Shown here: positions 47,687 to 60,056 of the stretch, in pieces
Layout of the letters: every line of letters begins with the position of its first letter
Position numbering within the stretch: position 1 is the stretch's first letter
Assembly (NCBI GenBank): GCA_039096225.1
Contig: JBBPEB010000013.1
Coordinates: 585,501-649,500, forward strand
DNA from: Blastocystis sp. Blastoise
Lineage: Eukaryota; Sar; Bigyra; Opalinata; Blastocystidae
Direction: 5' to 3'
Length of the DNA: 64,000 bases
Notes under the pieces: model-generated
Database searches by the model: none
What the model was told of the DNA's origin: nothing
What the model saw: the letters and a program-made list of their open reading frames with translations, nothing else
Program-made: the position numbers and the translations under genes

Positions 47687-48941
47687 ATGTCAGATTTATT
47701 CTATTGTCAAGAGTTAATTGATGATCAATTCATTGAAGAAACTAAGACTTTTGATGATTCAGAGCATCGAGCAGCTATCGCATATGCTGCAAGCATGGAT
47801 ATAAGTGACGAAACTATGGGGATTTCCTACATTCCTGATTCGTCTTATGCTTCCTCTGTACAATATGATAATGATTTTATCAGTTATAGAGAGCAAGTCT
47901 ATGTGTGGCTTACAGATGTATGTTTCTAATTTATCTTGTACTCGCGACTTTACATTTTTTAATTTTTAAATATTTTAATTATCTTTTACTGTTTTGTCTT
48001 TAGTTTGCTGATGATCGTAAGACTTCACCATCTGTTGTCTATATGGCAATGAATTACTTTGACCGCGTATTATCGTGTAAAAAGATTTTGAAAGATCAAC
48101 TTGAAATTGTTGGACTCTTATGTTTCTATTTAGCTTCTGAATTGATTGAACGTATTCGTGATCACTTCTCATATGTATTTATTTATATTTATATATTTTT
48201 TATGTGTCTTTTATTTGTACGTTAGTGTAAATTTTTTTTTTTTAAGTTTTTAATAAAATTATATAGTATACAATCATGTATATATCTTTAGGATAAGGTT
48301 TTACAATTCTTTACGAATCGTGTGTCTTCTGAGGACATACGTCAATTATTAAATGAAATATTAAGTATATTAGGCTTCCGTTTAAATTGTTCTTCTCCTT
48401 TTTATTATTTACATGAAATTATTCTTGAAAATCATATTGAAGAACTTGAACCTTATGCTGAACAAGTACTTAAATTCATTTGTAAAAGTATATATAAATT
48501 GCTATTATTCATTTATTTTTTTATTATTTATTTATTAACTATTTTAATTGTTCATTTATTTTTTATTATTTATTTATTAACTATTTTAATTATTCATTTT
48601 TTATTATTAATTATAATATTCTATATAATTATTTTCTAGGTTATTCATCCATTGGTATTTTACCTACATATTTAGCGTATAGTGCTTATTATATATCTTA
48701 CTATAAAGCAACAGATAAACAATTTCCTTCTTTGAAGACTATTAATATAATCGTTCCCTTACATACGTTTTATCAAATAGTTACTATTTGTCGATTAAAT
48801 CAACTTATTAACTTTATAGAAGCAAATGATCTTTGTTCTAAAGCAGAATTGAATATTTCTCTCTTTAAGTCACAAACATATAATGATATTGATCAACTAA
48901 AAGACTCACCCATTTCTGTTCTTTGCCGTGAAATTCTATAA
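47687..48941 (+). CDS. cyclin
   Basis: Four exons. After an acidic N-terminus (MSDLFYCQELIDDQFIEETK) the cyclin box starts with ISYREQVYVWLTDFADDRKT, PSVVYMAMNYFDRVLS, and LEIVGLLCFYLASELIERI, the MR..L..WL...... and YLD..L..... pattern. The second cyclin fold is SEDIRQLLNEILSILGFRLN, PYAEQVLKFICK, and LPTYLAYSAYYISYYKA. The family partner is a cyclin-dependent kinase. Assignment to a D, E, A or B type is not possible by eye. The end is VLCREIL and TAA. Confidence 0.82.
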
Positions 48942-51454
48942 ATTATTTTACTTATCTATTCTTTATAGGCTTATATTTTTATTTTATTAATTAGCTTTAT
49001 AGAAGATATTTTTCATATTGATTATATATATTATACGAAATTTATCTTCTTTACTTTTATAAAAAGAATTTCTCAATTTTTTTCTCAATTTTTCTTTTTC
49101 GTTGTTTCTAGATATATATTATTTAGTTATTTCATTTCTATATTGTAAGTTTATTAATTGTTTGTACTATTCTTTTGTCTAATTACTGATGAAGTCTATT
49201 TACACAATATTTTCTATTTTTTGTTTTACTTATTATATTTATATATTTATCTTTTTACTTTATTTTTTTCTCTCTTTTTCTTTTTTCTGTTATTTGGTTA
49301 TATTATGTGTAGCATACGTAAAATATATTTTTGTGTTTTGTTCATCTTAATTATATTAAAATATTTAATGATCATCTTCATTATATTAAACTATTTCATG
49401 TTTTTTTTTAAATAATAAATCAGTAAATTCTAAAAGGGGTCTTTCTAGTAAAAGACTTTTTTCTACTAAAAAATATTTTCTTACTCCTTTGATTTACTGA
49501 AAACTTTAATATTCGTTGATACTATAAACAGGTATATTGTTTATCTTTTAAAAATGAAGTTTAACACAAAAGAAAAAGAAAAATTGGCCAGAAGAAAAGA
49601 AATTAGTTTTCTAGCCAAAGAACTTTAAATAATATATTTTCATATGTTCATTGCAATCTACTGCATACATTCATGAATATATTGTTGTTATTAGAATTCT
49701 AATAAGGTCCATGAGAGTAATTGTGAAGCAGCCAAAATTAGATATGTATAGAATCTCCTATCCAAGCAATGCGTGGCCACTTAGAAGCAGATACTACTAA
49801 TTAAAAACATCTAGAACAAAAAAAAACTAATACATGAAGAAAACGAATGCTTTTTTATTAATTAAAAAAACCATAAAAATGATCTTATAAAATAATCATA
49901 AAACAATGACTTGCATTAATAAAATGTTTCCAGTTTCAAAGATTCCACATTGTCATTGTTTTCGCATGTTCTTCATCCAATTAAAATATGGGGCCTAAAT
50001 AGGAACCAAAAAAATGAATTTGAAAAAATAACGAAAAAGTGGGTTTTTCTAGAGATTTTCACGGGAATTATTTTGAACAAGTTTTAATGGAGTTTCTCCA
50101 AAAAATTATATTTCCTTATTTCTTTTTCACATAAATAGTTCATCTTCACACAAAAGATTCATATAAATATATGTATATTTGTCTTTTACATTCATTTTCA
50201 GAGATGATCTTCGCATCTTTGTACTGAATATCTGTGTTACAAAATGGTAATTGAGAAGAAATGGCTAAAACCTTTGTTGGTTTTCTTAAATTTTGTTTAG
50301 AAATATTCATATATATAGTCATTGTCAGTATTTATATGTATTATTTTATGTCTTAACATGAAAAATCACGAAAAACTATTTGAAATGAATAGAATCAAAA
50401 TGAGAAACACGTTCTTTCCTTTACTAAAAAAATAACAGAGAAAAGGTAATAATGATAATAGACGTTTCATTTTCTATTTATAGTTATTCATACTCTCTTT
50501 AATACTCAAGAAGCTCTTAAGATAAACATTATACAATGTTTCACTTGTATCCACTTGAGTTGTTTGAAAAATGTCATGTTCACTATGTTTCACGATAAAA
50601 CAAGATAATGTTGTAATGGATAAGCATGGCATAATATTTCAATAATGAAACAGTTAAAAAGTAATATATTTGAAATGATTATGATCAACAAGTGGAGAGA
50701 ACATGTTTTTTAATGAAAGATAAGATGTGTTTTCAATATGAGTTACATTTAAGAATACAAAGTACGGTATTTTTATTAATAATACTTTACATTTTTATTT
50801 GAAAAATCTTGAGTAGTGAGTAAGAATACCATTTGAAGCATGCTATAGTCATTTGTAGTTATTTTATGTTATAACCTGAATAGATTTAGGAATGTCATTG
50901 TCGTTTTTCCTTGAAATGAATTATTCTTTTAACTTTATTCGTTCTGTTTTATTAAAAGACTATAAAAATTTTTTTTTTACAATAAGGTAAGTGTTGTATT
51001 CATAAGTTAAGATTGTGATACTTTCTCAAAAAGAAAATATATAAGTTTATTAATGTATAAATAATCTTATGAGAATAATTAGTTATGTAGATTCCTAAAT
51101 TATTTCATATATATATATGAATATATTTTATTAGAATAATTAAATTATATTAATAAAAACAATAAGACTTGAGAATTACTATTTCTAGTAATAAAACTAC
51201 AAGAAAAAAAGTTCAATCAACGAAATAAAGAATACTAAAGTAAATAAGAAAATAAAAGAATAAAAATAAATGATGTTTATCAAAGATTCAAAAACTTTAG
51301 AATCGCAACATGTATTAAGTTTTAATATATATAAACTTAATTAACCCATTAATAAATACGAAAACTATACATTATAAATATATATAATAAATTGTAAATA
51401 GTATATAATAAATGTAATCTTAATAAAAAAAAAGATATATATATATATATATAC
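48942..51454. other. 2.5-kb gene-free region between convergent genes
   Basis: The 3' side of the cyclin gene is T-rich. No coding frame is credible. The patch 49690-49800 is less AT-rich and contains GTGGCCAC within GCGTGGCCACTTAGAAGCAG; it could be a small RNA, but nothing diagnostic is seen. A TCACGGGAATT element at 50069-50079 resembles the GC palindrome found in exons elsewhere. Confidence 0.4.
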
Positions 51455-51714
51455 TTAATAGTTGAAAGGGAGATGTTCTACTTCGTCAATAATAAGACCA
51501 TAACCTGATATACTTGGGAATTGTTGATTCTTAACAGATAATAATTTAATATGTTTAATACCAATACTATTTAATATTTGGCATCCAATTCCAAGAAGAT
51601 GAGGATCATTAACCATATGAGGATGATTATCATTATCAGTTGATCTTGATTCAATATCTTTTTCATAATTCTATATATAATAATAAGTATAATAATAAGT
51701 ATAATAATAAGTAT

Positions 51715-51748
<34 letters not shown>

Positions 51749-51788
51749 GAATAGAATAGAATAGAATAGAATAGAATAGAATAATAAG

Positions 51789-51881
<93 letters not shown>

Positions 51882-51889
51882 TATAATAC

Positions 51890-51968
<79 letters not shown>

Positions 51969-53589
51969 TATAATAATGATAATAATATAATAATATAATA
52001 ATAATATAATATAATAATAATCTACATACAAAGTTATTATTTCTAAGAATAACAACACAGCCACTTCCTTCTTTCTGAATACGTTGAAGAACATAGTTAT
52101 AAACTTCGAAGCAGTTACATCCTGATTGAGGGAGATAAAGACCTAAAGGACATCCATTCATAACTCGAACTAAATAGGGAGAAGAAGAAGAAGGAGTACC
52201 CAGTTGTATAATAAGATGCTAAAGAATTAGGAAGGAATAAATAAATAATAGTCACAAGATATGTATATATGGATCTTATATTGATATATAAATATATATG
52301 TATATTTTAAAAAATGATAGAATAAAGAATGTATTTTATTATATTAAGAATACTAATATATGAATATATAGATAATAACTTAATATACATACAGTATTAC
52401 TATTAATTAAATCTTTAAATAATTTCACTGTAAAAGAACCATATTGAGTAGCAACATTCGAAGTTGTTTGAATACATGAAACAAGAGTTTCCTGCTGATA
52501 ACGGTATTTAATAAGATCTGCAATCGTAATCATCTTTATATTATGTTCACGACTAAATACCTATATATATATATAAATAATTATATAATATAATAATAAT
52601 AATAAAACTTTTGACTATACTAACAGAAGAAATAAACAAATAATAAGTATAATAATAATAATATAGTATATACTTCAAGTTGAGGTCTTCTCATCATAGT
52701 ACCATCATCACTGACGATCTCACTGAGTGCTCCCGCGGGATAAAGGCCAGCAAGACGAGCAAGATCTACAGTAGCTTCTGTATGACCATTACGAGTAAGA
52801 ACCTATATATATAAGCTAGAATTTCAAAAATAAAAAAAAAATAAAAAGAATTTTAAAAATAGAAAAGAATTTTAAAAAATATAAAAAAATTTAAATAAAA
52901 GAATATAAATAAAAAATAAAAAAAAATAAAAAATAAAAGAATATAAAAAAAAGAATAAAAAAAATATATATATAAAAAATAAAAGAATAAAAATAAAACA
53001 AAAAATAAAACAAAAAAAGTACATATATCTATAGATACACCTCCATTTCGATAACGAAGAGGGAATACGTGTCCAGGACGTTGAAAATCGCTAGCTTGAC
53101 ACTTGGGGTTACCCACCGCGTTTATTGTAAGACAACGATCATGAGCAGAAATACCTGTAGTTGTACCATGTCTACAATATAACATTTTATATTCAAATAA
53201 AAATTATATACATATAATTCATAGTATTATAAGAATAATAATAATCAATAGAAATACTTATAATCGATAGTAATAGTAAATGCCGTTTTCTTAGGATCTT
53301 GACTATGTTCAACCATTTGAGGAAGCCTATAGGAATATGTTAATTATAAATATATATCACAAAGTATCAAAAATAGTTACTCTAATTCCATTAATCTGTT
53401 TTCTGTTGTTGCTACACAAATAACGCCACCAGTATAACGAACAATAAATGCCATTTGTTCTACTGTAACCTTTTCAGCAGCTATAATGAGATCTCCTTCA
53501 TTCTCTCTATCTTCATCATCAACAACAATAAGCATCTCACCATTTCTAAATGCTTCAATAGCTTCTTCTATAGGAGTAAATACAGGCAT
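51455..53589 (-). CDS. RibBA-type DHBP synthase with degenerate GTP cyclohydrolase II domain
   Basis: Start [20 protein letters not shown] (true ATG at 53589). The N-terminal DHBP synthase domain makes 3,4-dihydroxy-2-butanone 4-phosphate from ribulose 5-phosphate for riboflavin. It looks intact: [66 protein letters not shown] and [10 protein letters not shown]. The C-terminal GTP cyclohydrolase II domain is recognisable ([60 protein letters not shown]). It keeps the zinc pattern C-x10-C-x-C ([15 protein letters not shown]) but reads VILRNNNF where the catalytic YHRQEGRGIGL segment belongs. It therefore probably performs only the first reaction, and a separate cyclohydrolase would be needed. 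One intron (about 51674-52022) is mostly (TAA)n. Confidence 0.88.
51710..52015. repeat. (TAA)n and (GAATA)n microsatellites in RibBA intron
   Basis: Several hundred bases of trinucleotide repeat with a short AGAAT pentanucleotide run at 51748-51782, all inside one intron. Confidence 0.9.
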
Positions 53590-54186
53590 TTTAAACAAAA
53601 ATATAAATTTGTGAATTTTTAGGGGACATTATTTTGTGAACAAAAAACATTCAGGAATATTCTCATAACAAATGTTTCTATTCCATTTTTCGATTTATTA
53701 AAAGTTTAAATAATTTAATGAAAACGTTAGTTTCTTTTATTCATTATTATATTGTTAAGTTTTATTTTTATTGCAAATTTTATATCTTCCTAATTGTCAA
53801 ACAATATATCAATATAAAACGGCAATCATTAATTATGTTCTTTAATTGAATATATATATATAAATTCATATCTGGACTTTCCTTGTATTAATTAATAATG
53901 AAGAATTATATATATATGTAATATTTCAATTTAATAAAAACGATAGACTTTTTAAAAATGAAAATGATTCTGAACACAACAGAGAGAATTTCAAAACACC
54001 TAAAGAATATTGCACAAATAAAAAAGGAGAGTATTGCCGAGAAAACAGAATTCTTAATAATACCAAGAACAAAACGATATAAATAAAAATAATTTTGAAG
54101 ATAATACAGCTTAAGAATTATGTATTGCAACGAGCATTACTAATAATATAAAAATTAATGTGACCCCTATTATATTGACATATTAT
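53590..54186. other. intergenic spacer
   Basis: About 600 bases, no credible coding frame. Promoter of RibBA and 3' region of the Sec61 beta gene. Confidence 0.4.
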
Positions 54187-54372
54187 TTAATGGAAGAATT
54201 TTCCAATAATGTGGAGAACAATAACAACACCAATGAAAGCAACGCTAGCTACGAGGACATTCATAGGTTCTACAGCAAATCCTTTAGAATCAGAAGAATA
54301 AAAACTCATCATAGATGAACCAGAAGTACCCTTAGATTTATTAGAAGCAGCTCTATTCTTTAAACCAGACAT
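54187..54372 (-). CDS. SEC61B: Sec61 translocon beta subunit
   Basis: Single exon of 61 codons. The N-terminal cytosolic part is Ser/Lys-rich (MSGLKNRAASNKSKGTSGSS), followed by MMSFYSSDSKGFAVEPMNVL, which matches the conserved ...YTDDSPGLKVGPVPVLV... region. A single C-terminal membrane anchor, VASVAFIGVVIVLHIIGKFF, ends the protein with TAA. This is the tail-anchored small subunit of the ER protein-conducting channel. The length matches the family (fungal and animal members are 80-100 residues), slightly short. It is divergent from the UFM1-like gene with only about 70 bases between starts, so they may share a promoter. Confidence 0.92.
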   Translation of the reverse strand: MSGLKNRAASNKSKGTSGSSMMSFYSSDSKGFAVEPMNVLVASVAFIGVVIVLHIIGKFFH

Positions 54373-54439
54373 TATAACAGTATGAACGAAAAAACAACAA
54401 AAAGAACGATAATGAAATTACTTCAGTATTAATTTTGAC

Positions 54440-55085
54440 ATGCAAAATGAATTATTTAGGTCCATCTCAAATATATGGCCCATTAGATCTGGGCTTCCAG
54501 TAGACGAACCGTCCACTTTTAGTGACCCTATTTCTGGAGTTTTGTTAGTTATATTCACGGTTATTTCTCATTTCTTTTTTTTTGAAAAACAGAATTCTTC
54601 AATTAATTTGTGCTTTTTTTGGCGTCATGTATTTTTATAAGTGATTATTATCCTTTATAATGATTCTCATAGGCATGATAATATCACCTTTAAAATTTAT
54701 TTCACATCTGAACCTGAATTACCATTTAGAACTATTTCGGTTCCTGATAACACACCTATCATAGCCATAAATAAATTTTGCGCAGAACAAGTATTCTTAA
54801 TACAATAATCAACATTTTTTATATGTATAGTTTAAACTAAACTACGAGAAATATGAATTAAGGTCTATGGGTATATAAATACATATATTTGGTTTATGTG
54901 TAAATGGAAGAGAATTATTACATAAATTTTTGTGTTCTTAATGTGTTTACTTGTTTATATAACTTTTCTAAAACGTATATATCTTATTCTTGATTTCTTT
55001 AGATAATATATCAATATCAAATGATCAAATTTCAAGTACAGTGTTCTTAAAATATGGATATGAACTAAAATATACTCCTCTCTAA
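54440..55085 (+). CDS. UFM1: UFM1 homologue lacking the C-terminal glycine tail
   Basis: Four exons by eye. The core exon (54673-54790) reads HDNITFKIYFTSEPELPFRT then ISVPDNTPIIAINKFCAEQ; the next (54831-54870) FKLNYEKYELRSM; the last (55003-55085) DNISISNDQISSTVFLKYGY then ELKYTPL and TAA. Against human UFM1 this aligns without gaps over the ubiquitin-like fold (KI..TS.P.LP...SVP..TP..A..KF.AE.FK...VFLK.G.EL). It stops at the Pro before Arg-Asp-Arg-Val-Gly, so the Gly needed for E1 activation and conjugation is absent. No GT donor lies between VFLK and the stop, so an extra exon is unlikely. The N-terminal exon starts at MQNELF; the donor may be AG|GTCCAT (short) or a later one. Confidence 0.75.
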
Positions 55086-55320
55086 ATGTGTCTAGTCATG
55101 TTTTTTTATATTTTTTTTCATATTTGTTTTGTAGATCTCTTTTGTATAATAATTTGTTATCAATTCTTTAAATGAAATAACAAACGACATACAGCATATT
55201 ATTTATAAATTTTATTGATTATTGTAGATGATAATTATATGAATTATACGTTATAATAGAAAAATAGAGAAGTGTTTTGTATTTTCAAGAATAAAAAGAG
55301 TATAGAAATAGTAAATTGAT

Positions 55321-55595
55321 TTACCACATGCCTTCATATACTTTTCTAGGAACATTCCAAACACGCATCTTACCAGGTACAGGAGGTAAATTCTTAGATT
55401 CATATTCAGACATAATTTCATCAGCATGAGCAGTCCAATACTATATAAATTATTAGTATTATTGTTATTATATATATATGTAATTATAAATTATAGAAAT
55501 TAAATTTACAAACAATGATTTTCAAGTAGTTGAATATATAATAAACAAGATAAGAATAAACATAATATATATCATAATACATTATAGAGTAAATA

Positions 55596-55634
<39 letters not shown>

Positions 55635-56614
55635 CAGAAGGTAAGTGAGTAGGTAATTGTTGAGTTACATATAATTCCCAATCTTCTGTTTTAATTGTTC
55701 TATAATCACGTAAAGCTTCTCCATTGACTTTCTTATCTTCCTATTTATATATAGTATTTAATATAGAATTCAAGAAATATGCATATATAATATATATCTA
55801 AAAAAAAAAAACTAAAAAAAAATTTAAAGAATACTATAAACTATTGTAAATAAATATAATTCTTGTTTAAATAAAATTAACACAAATATTATAAAAGCAA
55901 AATAATAGCTAATAATTAAAATAATAACTAATAAAAAAATAATATCTAATTAAATAATAACTAATAATTAAAATAATAGCTAATAAATTAAATAATAGTT
56001 AATAAATAAAATAATATCTAATTAAATAATAACTAAAATTAAAATAATAACTATACGCAAAATAATATCTAATAAAATAATAACTAATAAACAAAAAAAT
56101 ATCTAATAAACAAAAAAATAATATTGAATAGAATAATAATAAAAAGAAAACATATATATATATACAGGAATGAAATTGACTTTGAATTCATCTGAAAGTT
56201 TAGTTACAGAAGTAAGAGTTTCTTTGATATTAGCAGGAGCTTTAAGATTATCAGAAAGAACTACATGATATTCACGAGGGAATCTAGTAACGTCACGCTT
56301 GAAATGGTTGATATCATAAAGTCCATCTGTACTTTCAGTAGTAGGGATAACAGCTAAAGGTTGGGAACCAGGAGCAGGATAACGAAATCCTTCAGCTGTA
56401 ACACCTTCAGGAACAACACGAGTTCTCATAATAGGATTGGGATGGAAGATCATCCATTTATATACCTAATATATATTAGTACAAATAAAGAAATAGGATT
56501 CATACTTTTTGAATAAGACCAGTATTTTTAAACTATATGAATTACATAGATAATGTAGACTAAAAAGAAACTTACAGTATACCAAGCTTTATCGAGTCCG
56601 TTTCTGTAAGACAT
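55321..56614 (-). CDS. conserved-looking small protein, possibly mitochondrial
   Basis: Four exons give about 190 residues: MSYRNGLDKAWYTVYKWMIF, HPNPIMRTRVVPEGVTAEGF, RYPAPGSQPLAVIP, then FKRDVTRFPREYHVVLS. The C-terminal exons carry DYRTIKTEDWELYVTQQLPT, LPSAYWTAHADEIMSEYESK, PPVPGKMRVWNVPRKVYEGMW and TAA. Composition and gene structure leave little doubt that it is expressed. The short basic N-terminus and overall style recall accessory subunits of mitochondrial respiratory complexes, but I could not fix the family and do not claim it. The intron at about 55740-56165 is an A-rich run of ATAATAACTAA-type repeats. Confidence 0.7.
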
Positions 56615-56882
56615 CTTCTATCTTTCTTTTTATCTATAAAGAAGATTTTAGAAACATATCGGTATTCTGTACACATACAACTAGAAATAAGAAGAAATTA
56701 ATAGGAATAACAGTTATGAAACCGATTAATATAAAGATTATTTCTCTTCTAAGAAAAAAAGACGAAAAGTGGTACGCTATGAAAAGAGAACTCTTATCCT
56801 TATCATGAATTTTCTAATACCTAAACCATTCAAACTGTTTACGGATTATTGGAAATAAAAAGCTTATTTTTTTAATATATTC

Positions 56883-57095
56883 ATGATTCGTTTAAGAGAA
56901 CCTTTCTTTCTTTTTTCTTATTATTTTTATAAAGTTAGAAGTAAAATGGATATTCAACATCATTCTACACATGTAAAAAGACCTAAAACTCGAATTCATA
57001 TTTCTAATATTAATAATATTTGTGTTCCATTAACCACAATTCTTTATTTTAAAGGTTTATTGATGGTTATCATTATTCATGATAAGTTTTATTGA
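56883..57095 (+). CDS. hypothetical 70-codon reading frame
   Basis: An ATG frame reading MIRLREPFFLFSYYFYKVRS, MDIQHHSTHVKRPKTRIHIS, then a hydrophobic end. The middle part has mixed composition, unlike the background. It could be a small protein, or a first exon of something spliced. No family recognised. Confidence 0.3.
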   Translation: MIRLREPFFLFSYYFYKVRSKMDIQHHSTHVKRPKTRIHISNINNICVPLTTILYFKGLLMVIIIHDKFY

Positions 57096-57543
57096 TATGA
57101 TTTTATGTATAATCAGTATTAAGCACTTTTTTTAACATACTGATAACTTCTTATGTTGATATTATAGAATTTATTAATGCTATTTTCACAGAGTATTTAT
57201 CATTATACTGTAATATTATAGAACTCGATGAATAACAGAATCATATATTTTGACATTGTCTTTCTATTCAGAATATTATTTTAAAAATTAGTTCGTTATA
57301 TATTAATACATATATTTCATTTTAAATAGGAAGACAAATATAAAAAAATAAAGAGATATTTTGAAAATAGACTTGAAAAAAGAAATAAAAAAGAAAGTCT
57401 TCATAATATTCTTTAGAAGTAGTTTCATGAGTATTTTTCGTCAAGCAACGTATAGAGTCATTATATAAACATGCCAGAGCAATATTGATTATGTATTCTC
57501 TAGTCATTTATTCAAGAGTGATTACTTGAACGAAGTTTCATCT

Positions 57544-58075
57544 ATGTTCGTTAAAAATCGCCTTCCTTGTTTTCAGGTGAATGCAAATAATATAAAAGTA
57601 AATTTTGAATATCACTTAATACCATAGAATCTAGGTCATTCACAAGCCAGATGGTTTTTACAATACACTTCTCGTAAATACTGTTTTGTTATAAATTATC
57701 AAATGATATATATACAATAGAAAGAAACACAAACAGCTAAAACTCGAATATATTGTTCTTCTTTATATCTTGGAAATGAAACTCAAGAAAAGAGTTTTGT
57801 TTCTACATTAAAAGAAGCTTTATATAATACTCCTTCTATTAAAATGAACTGGATTCTTGATGGAGTATATAATTAAATTATACAATTTATTGTTATAATT
57901 ATTTTATTTATTTATTTATTAGCTTGTTTTATATATAATAATTGTTATTCTTATGTTTCTATTTATTTTCCCTATTATCTATATTATTATAATGATATAG
58001 TGTCGAGGCACTAGGGGTCATGGCGACTCGTCACTCGATCTTCTTCTTCCCTTACAACAAACATTTCCAAATCAG

Positions 58076-58113
<38 letters not shown>

Positions 58114-58721
58114 CTCGATGTTATACTGTTTATTTTTATTTTATATTCTAATTATTATTATATATAAACTTTATATATAGATTTACGATGAAATATTTTT
58201 ATTTTCCTTTTTATTTCTCGAAAACTTGTTCATTTCTAAAAAAGATCCTTCCTCAGAAAGTACTTGAAATATTCAGTATATATATAATGTTATTAAAGAT
58301 ACATAATATTAATAATAATCATTCATGATAATATAAACCTATTATTATTTATTAATATATGCCTTCTAGATGTCTATCACATAAAGATATATATATTTGA
58401 TAATAAAGTCATTCTTTCAGGAGCAAATCTCTCAAAAACCTATTTCACAGATAGAATCGATCGATATATAATGATTGAATCACAACAATTAGTTGAATAT
58501 TATATAAAAGTATTAAACTGTATTTCTAATGCCTCATCTTCAGTGGATTCCCATGGAAAAGTCACATTGAATAAGCCTTCAACAACATTTATTTCTTTAT
58601 TCAAACAAGCATGTCTTTTAAATAGTTCAAATAACCACGGGAATATGAATAGTACAGAAGCAACAGTAGACGTTACGTCTATAAATAATTGTATAATATA
58701 TTCTAATAGCGATAGTTTACG

Positions 58722-58766
<45 letters not shown>

Positions 58767-59155
58767 CTTCTTACAAACTGTCTTCTCTAGCATCCACTCA
58801 GGTTCCCGCCACAGAAATACCGCCTTTTGTGTACTTATATCCTACCTTTCAGTTACACCCAAAACCGTACAACATTGATACTGACAAGCACGTGCTTCTC
58901 TCTTTACTGTCCCTCACTAATACATATAATAATAAACAAACATTCATCTCTTCAGGTATCTATTAAATAAAATAACTTTTATCAACTATATTTAGGTTAT
59001 TTGAATATTCCTAAATATTTAACAAATTGTTTTACTCCGAAAACACAATCTGAAACACAAGTATCCTTTATTACATCCTCTCCTCAAGCCAATTCTTTCT
59101 TTCAAGATCCCTCTTATCCCTCTCATATTCCCCTACTTTATTCACATGTATATCC

Positions 59156-59211
<56 letters not shown>

Positions 59212-59335
59212 TATAGGAAGAAGAAGTATTATTCAAACGATTAACAAAACAAAAGATTAATTTTAAAATGTATATTATATATATTATTTATATAATGTAT
59301 ATAATGTATTTTTTTTTTATATAATGTACATAGTG

Positions 59336-59368
<33 letters not shown>

Positions 59369-59647
59369 GGTATGAATATAATCATGCTACTTGGTCATTC
59401 CATGCGAAGGGGCTCTGGATTCAAGATATTTTAGGTATATACATATATCATTATTATTACTATATATATTATTATATTTTGTTTATAGTTATTGTTGTTT
59501 TTTTTTTAATTGTATATTATATAATACTAATCAATAAAAATCCATTCATATACATATATATTTCTCTATAAATATTACATATTCCTTTCTATACAATAAA
59601 TATATAAAGATAAATCAAAAGAAATGATAGCTACAATAGGTATATCC

Positions 59648-59678
<31 letters not shown>

Positions 59679-60056
59679 TTAGGAAGTCCTAATTTTGGAC
59701 AACGAAGTATGACTTCAGATTTCGAAACACAATTATATATGATCTCTGAAAACCGTGATTATATCCTTTTTCATTTATTCAATATTTTATTACTATAATT
59801 AATATTCAAATATATATCCTTAACAATGTACTTATATCAATGATGAATAATGAGATTGATGATATTTTCTTTTCAAAAGATGTATTCTTTATTATATATA
59901 TATATATAATATATATTATTTATTCTATTTATATTATAGAATCAAACCTTACAATCCAATACGTTTCAAGATCCCTCACGAATCCCTCCTGCGTCAACAA
60001 TTCATCATCCATTAGCAATTCGATTCTTAGCATATCTTGGGAAATATACTTTATAA
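57544..60056 (+). CDS. PGS1: phosphatidylglycerophosphate synthase (PGS1-type, PLD superfamily)
   Basis: Mitochondrial enzyme of cardiolipin synthesis: CDP-diacylglycerol plus glycerol 3-phosphate gives phosphatidylglycerophosphate. The start is MFVKNRLPCFQVNANNIK; after a 37-base intron comes VIHKPDGFYNTLL, then TRIYCSSLYLGNETQEKSF, MNWILDGCRGTRGHGDSSLD (the LLD.TRG.RG site) and LLLPLQQTFPNQ. The first HKD is VYHIKIYIFDNKVILSGANL then SKTYFTDRIDRY. The second follows FITSSPQANSFFQDP and reads YNHATWSFHAKGLW, with SPNFGQRSMTSDFETQ. The C-terminus is HHPLAIRFLAYLGKYTL and TAA. About ten introns, three of them (TA)n. Both catalytic His and Lys pairs are present. No strong mitochondrial presequence is visible in the first 15 residues, so an upstream exon is possible. 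Confidence 0.9.
58722..58762. repeat. (TA)n microsatellite in PGS1
   Basis: Dinucleotide run within the intron before the exon encoding VYLYPTFQLHPKPYNID. Confidence 0.8.
59157..59212. repeat. (TA)n microsatellite in PGS1 intron
   Basis: About 27 TA units between donor and acceptor of one PGS1 intron. Confidence 0.85.

Noticed and set aside
55321-56614. Respiratory complex I accessory subunit
   Set aside because: Size and style fit, but no residue pattern I can name; left as unknown.
57322-57507. 61-codon minus frame starting MTREYIINIALACLYN
   Set aside because: Mixed composition at first, but it ends in low-complexity Phe and sits 37 bases from the PGS1 start; no support.
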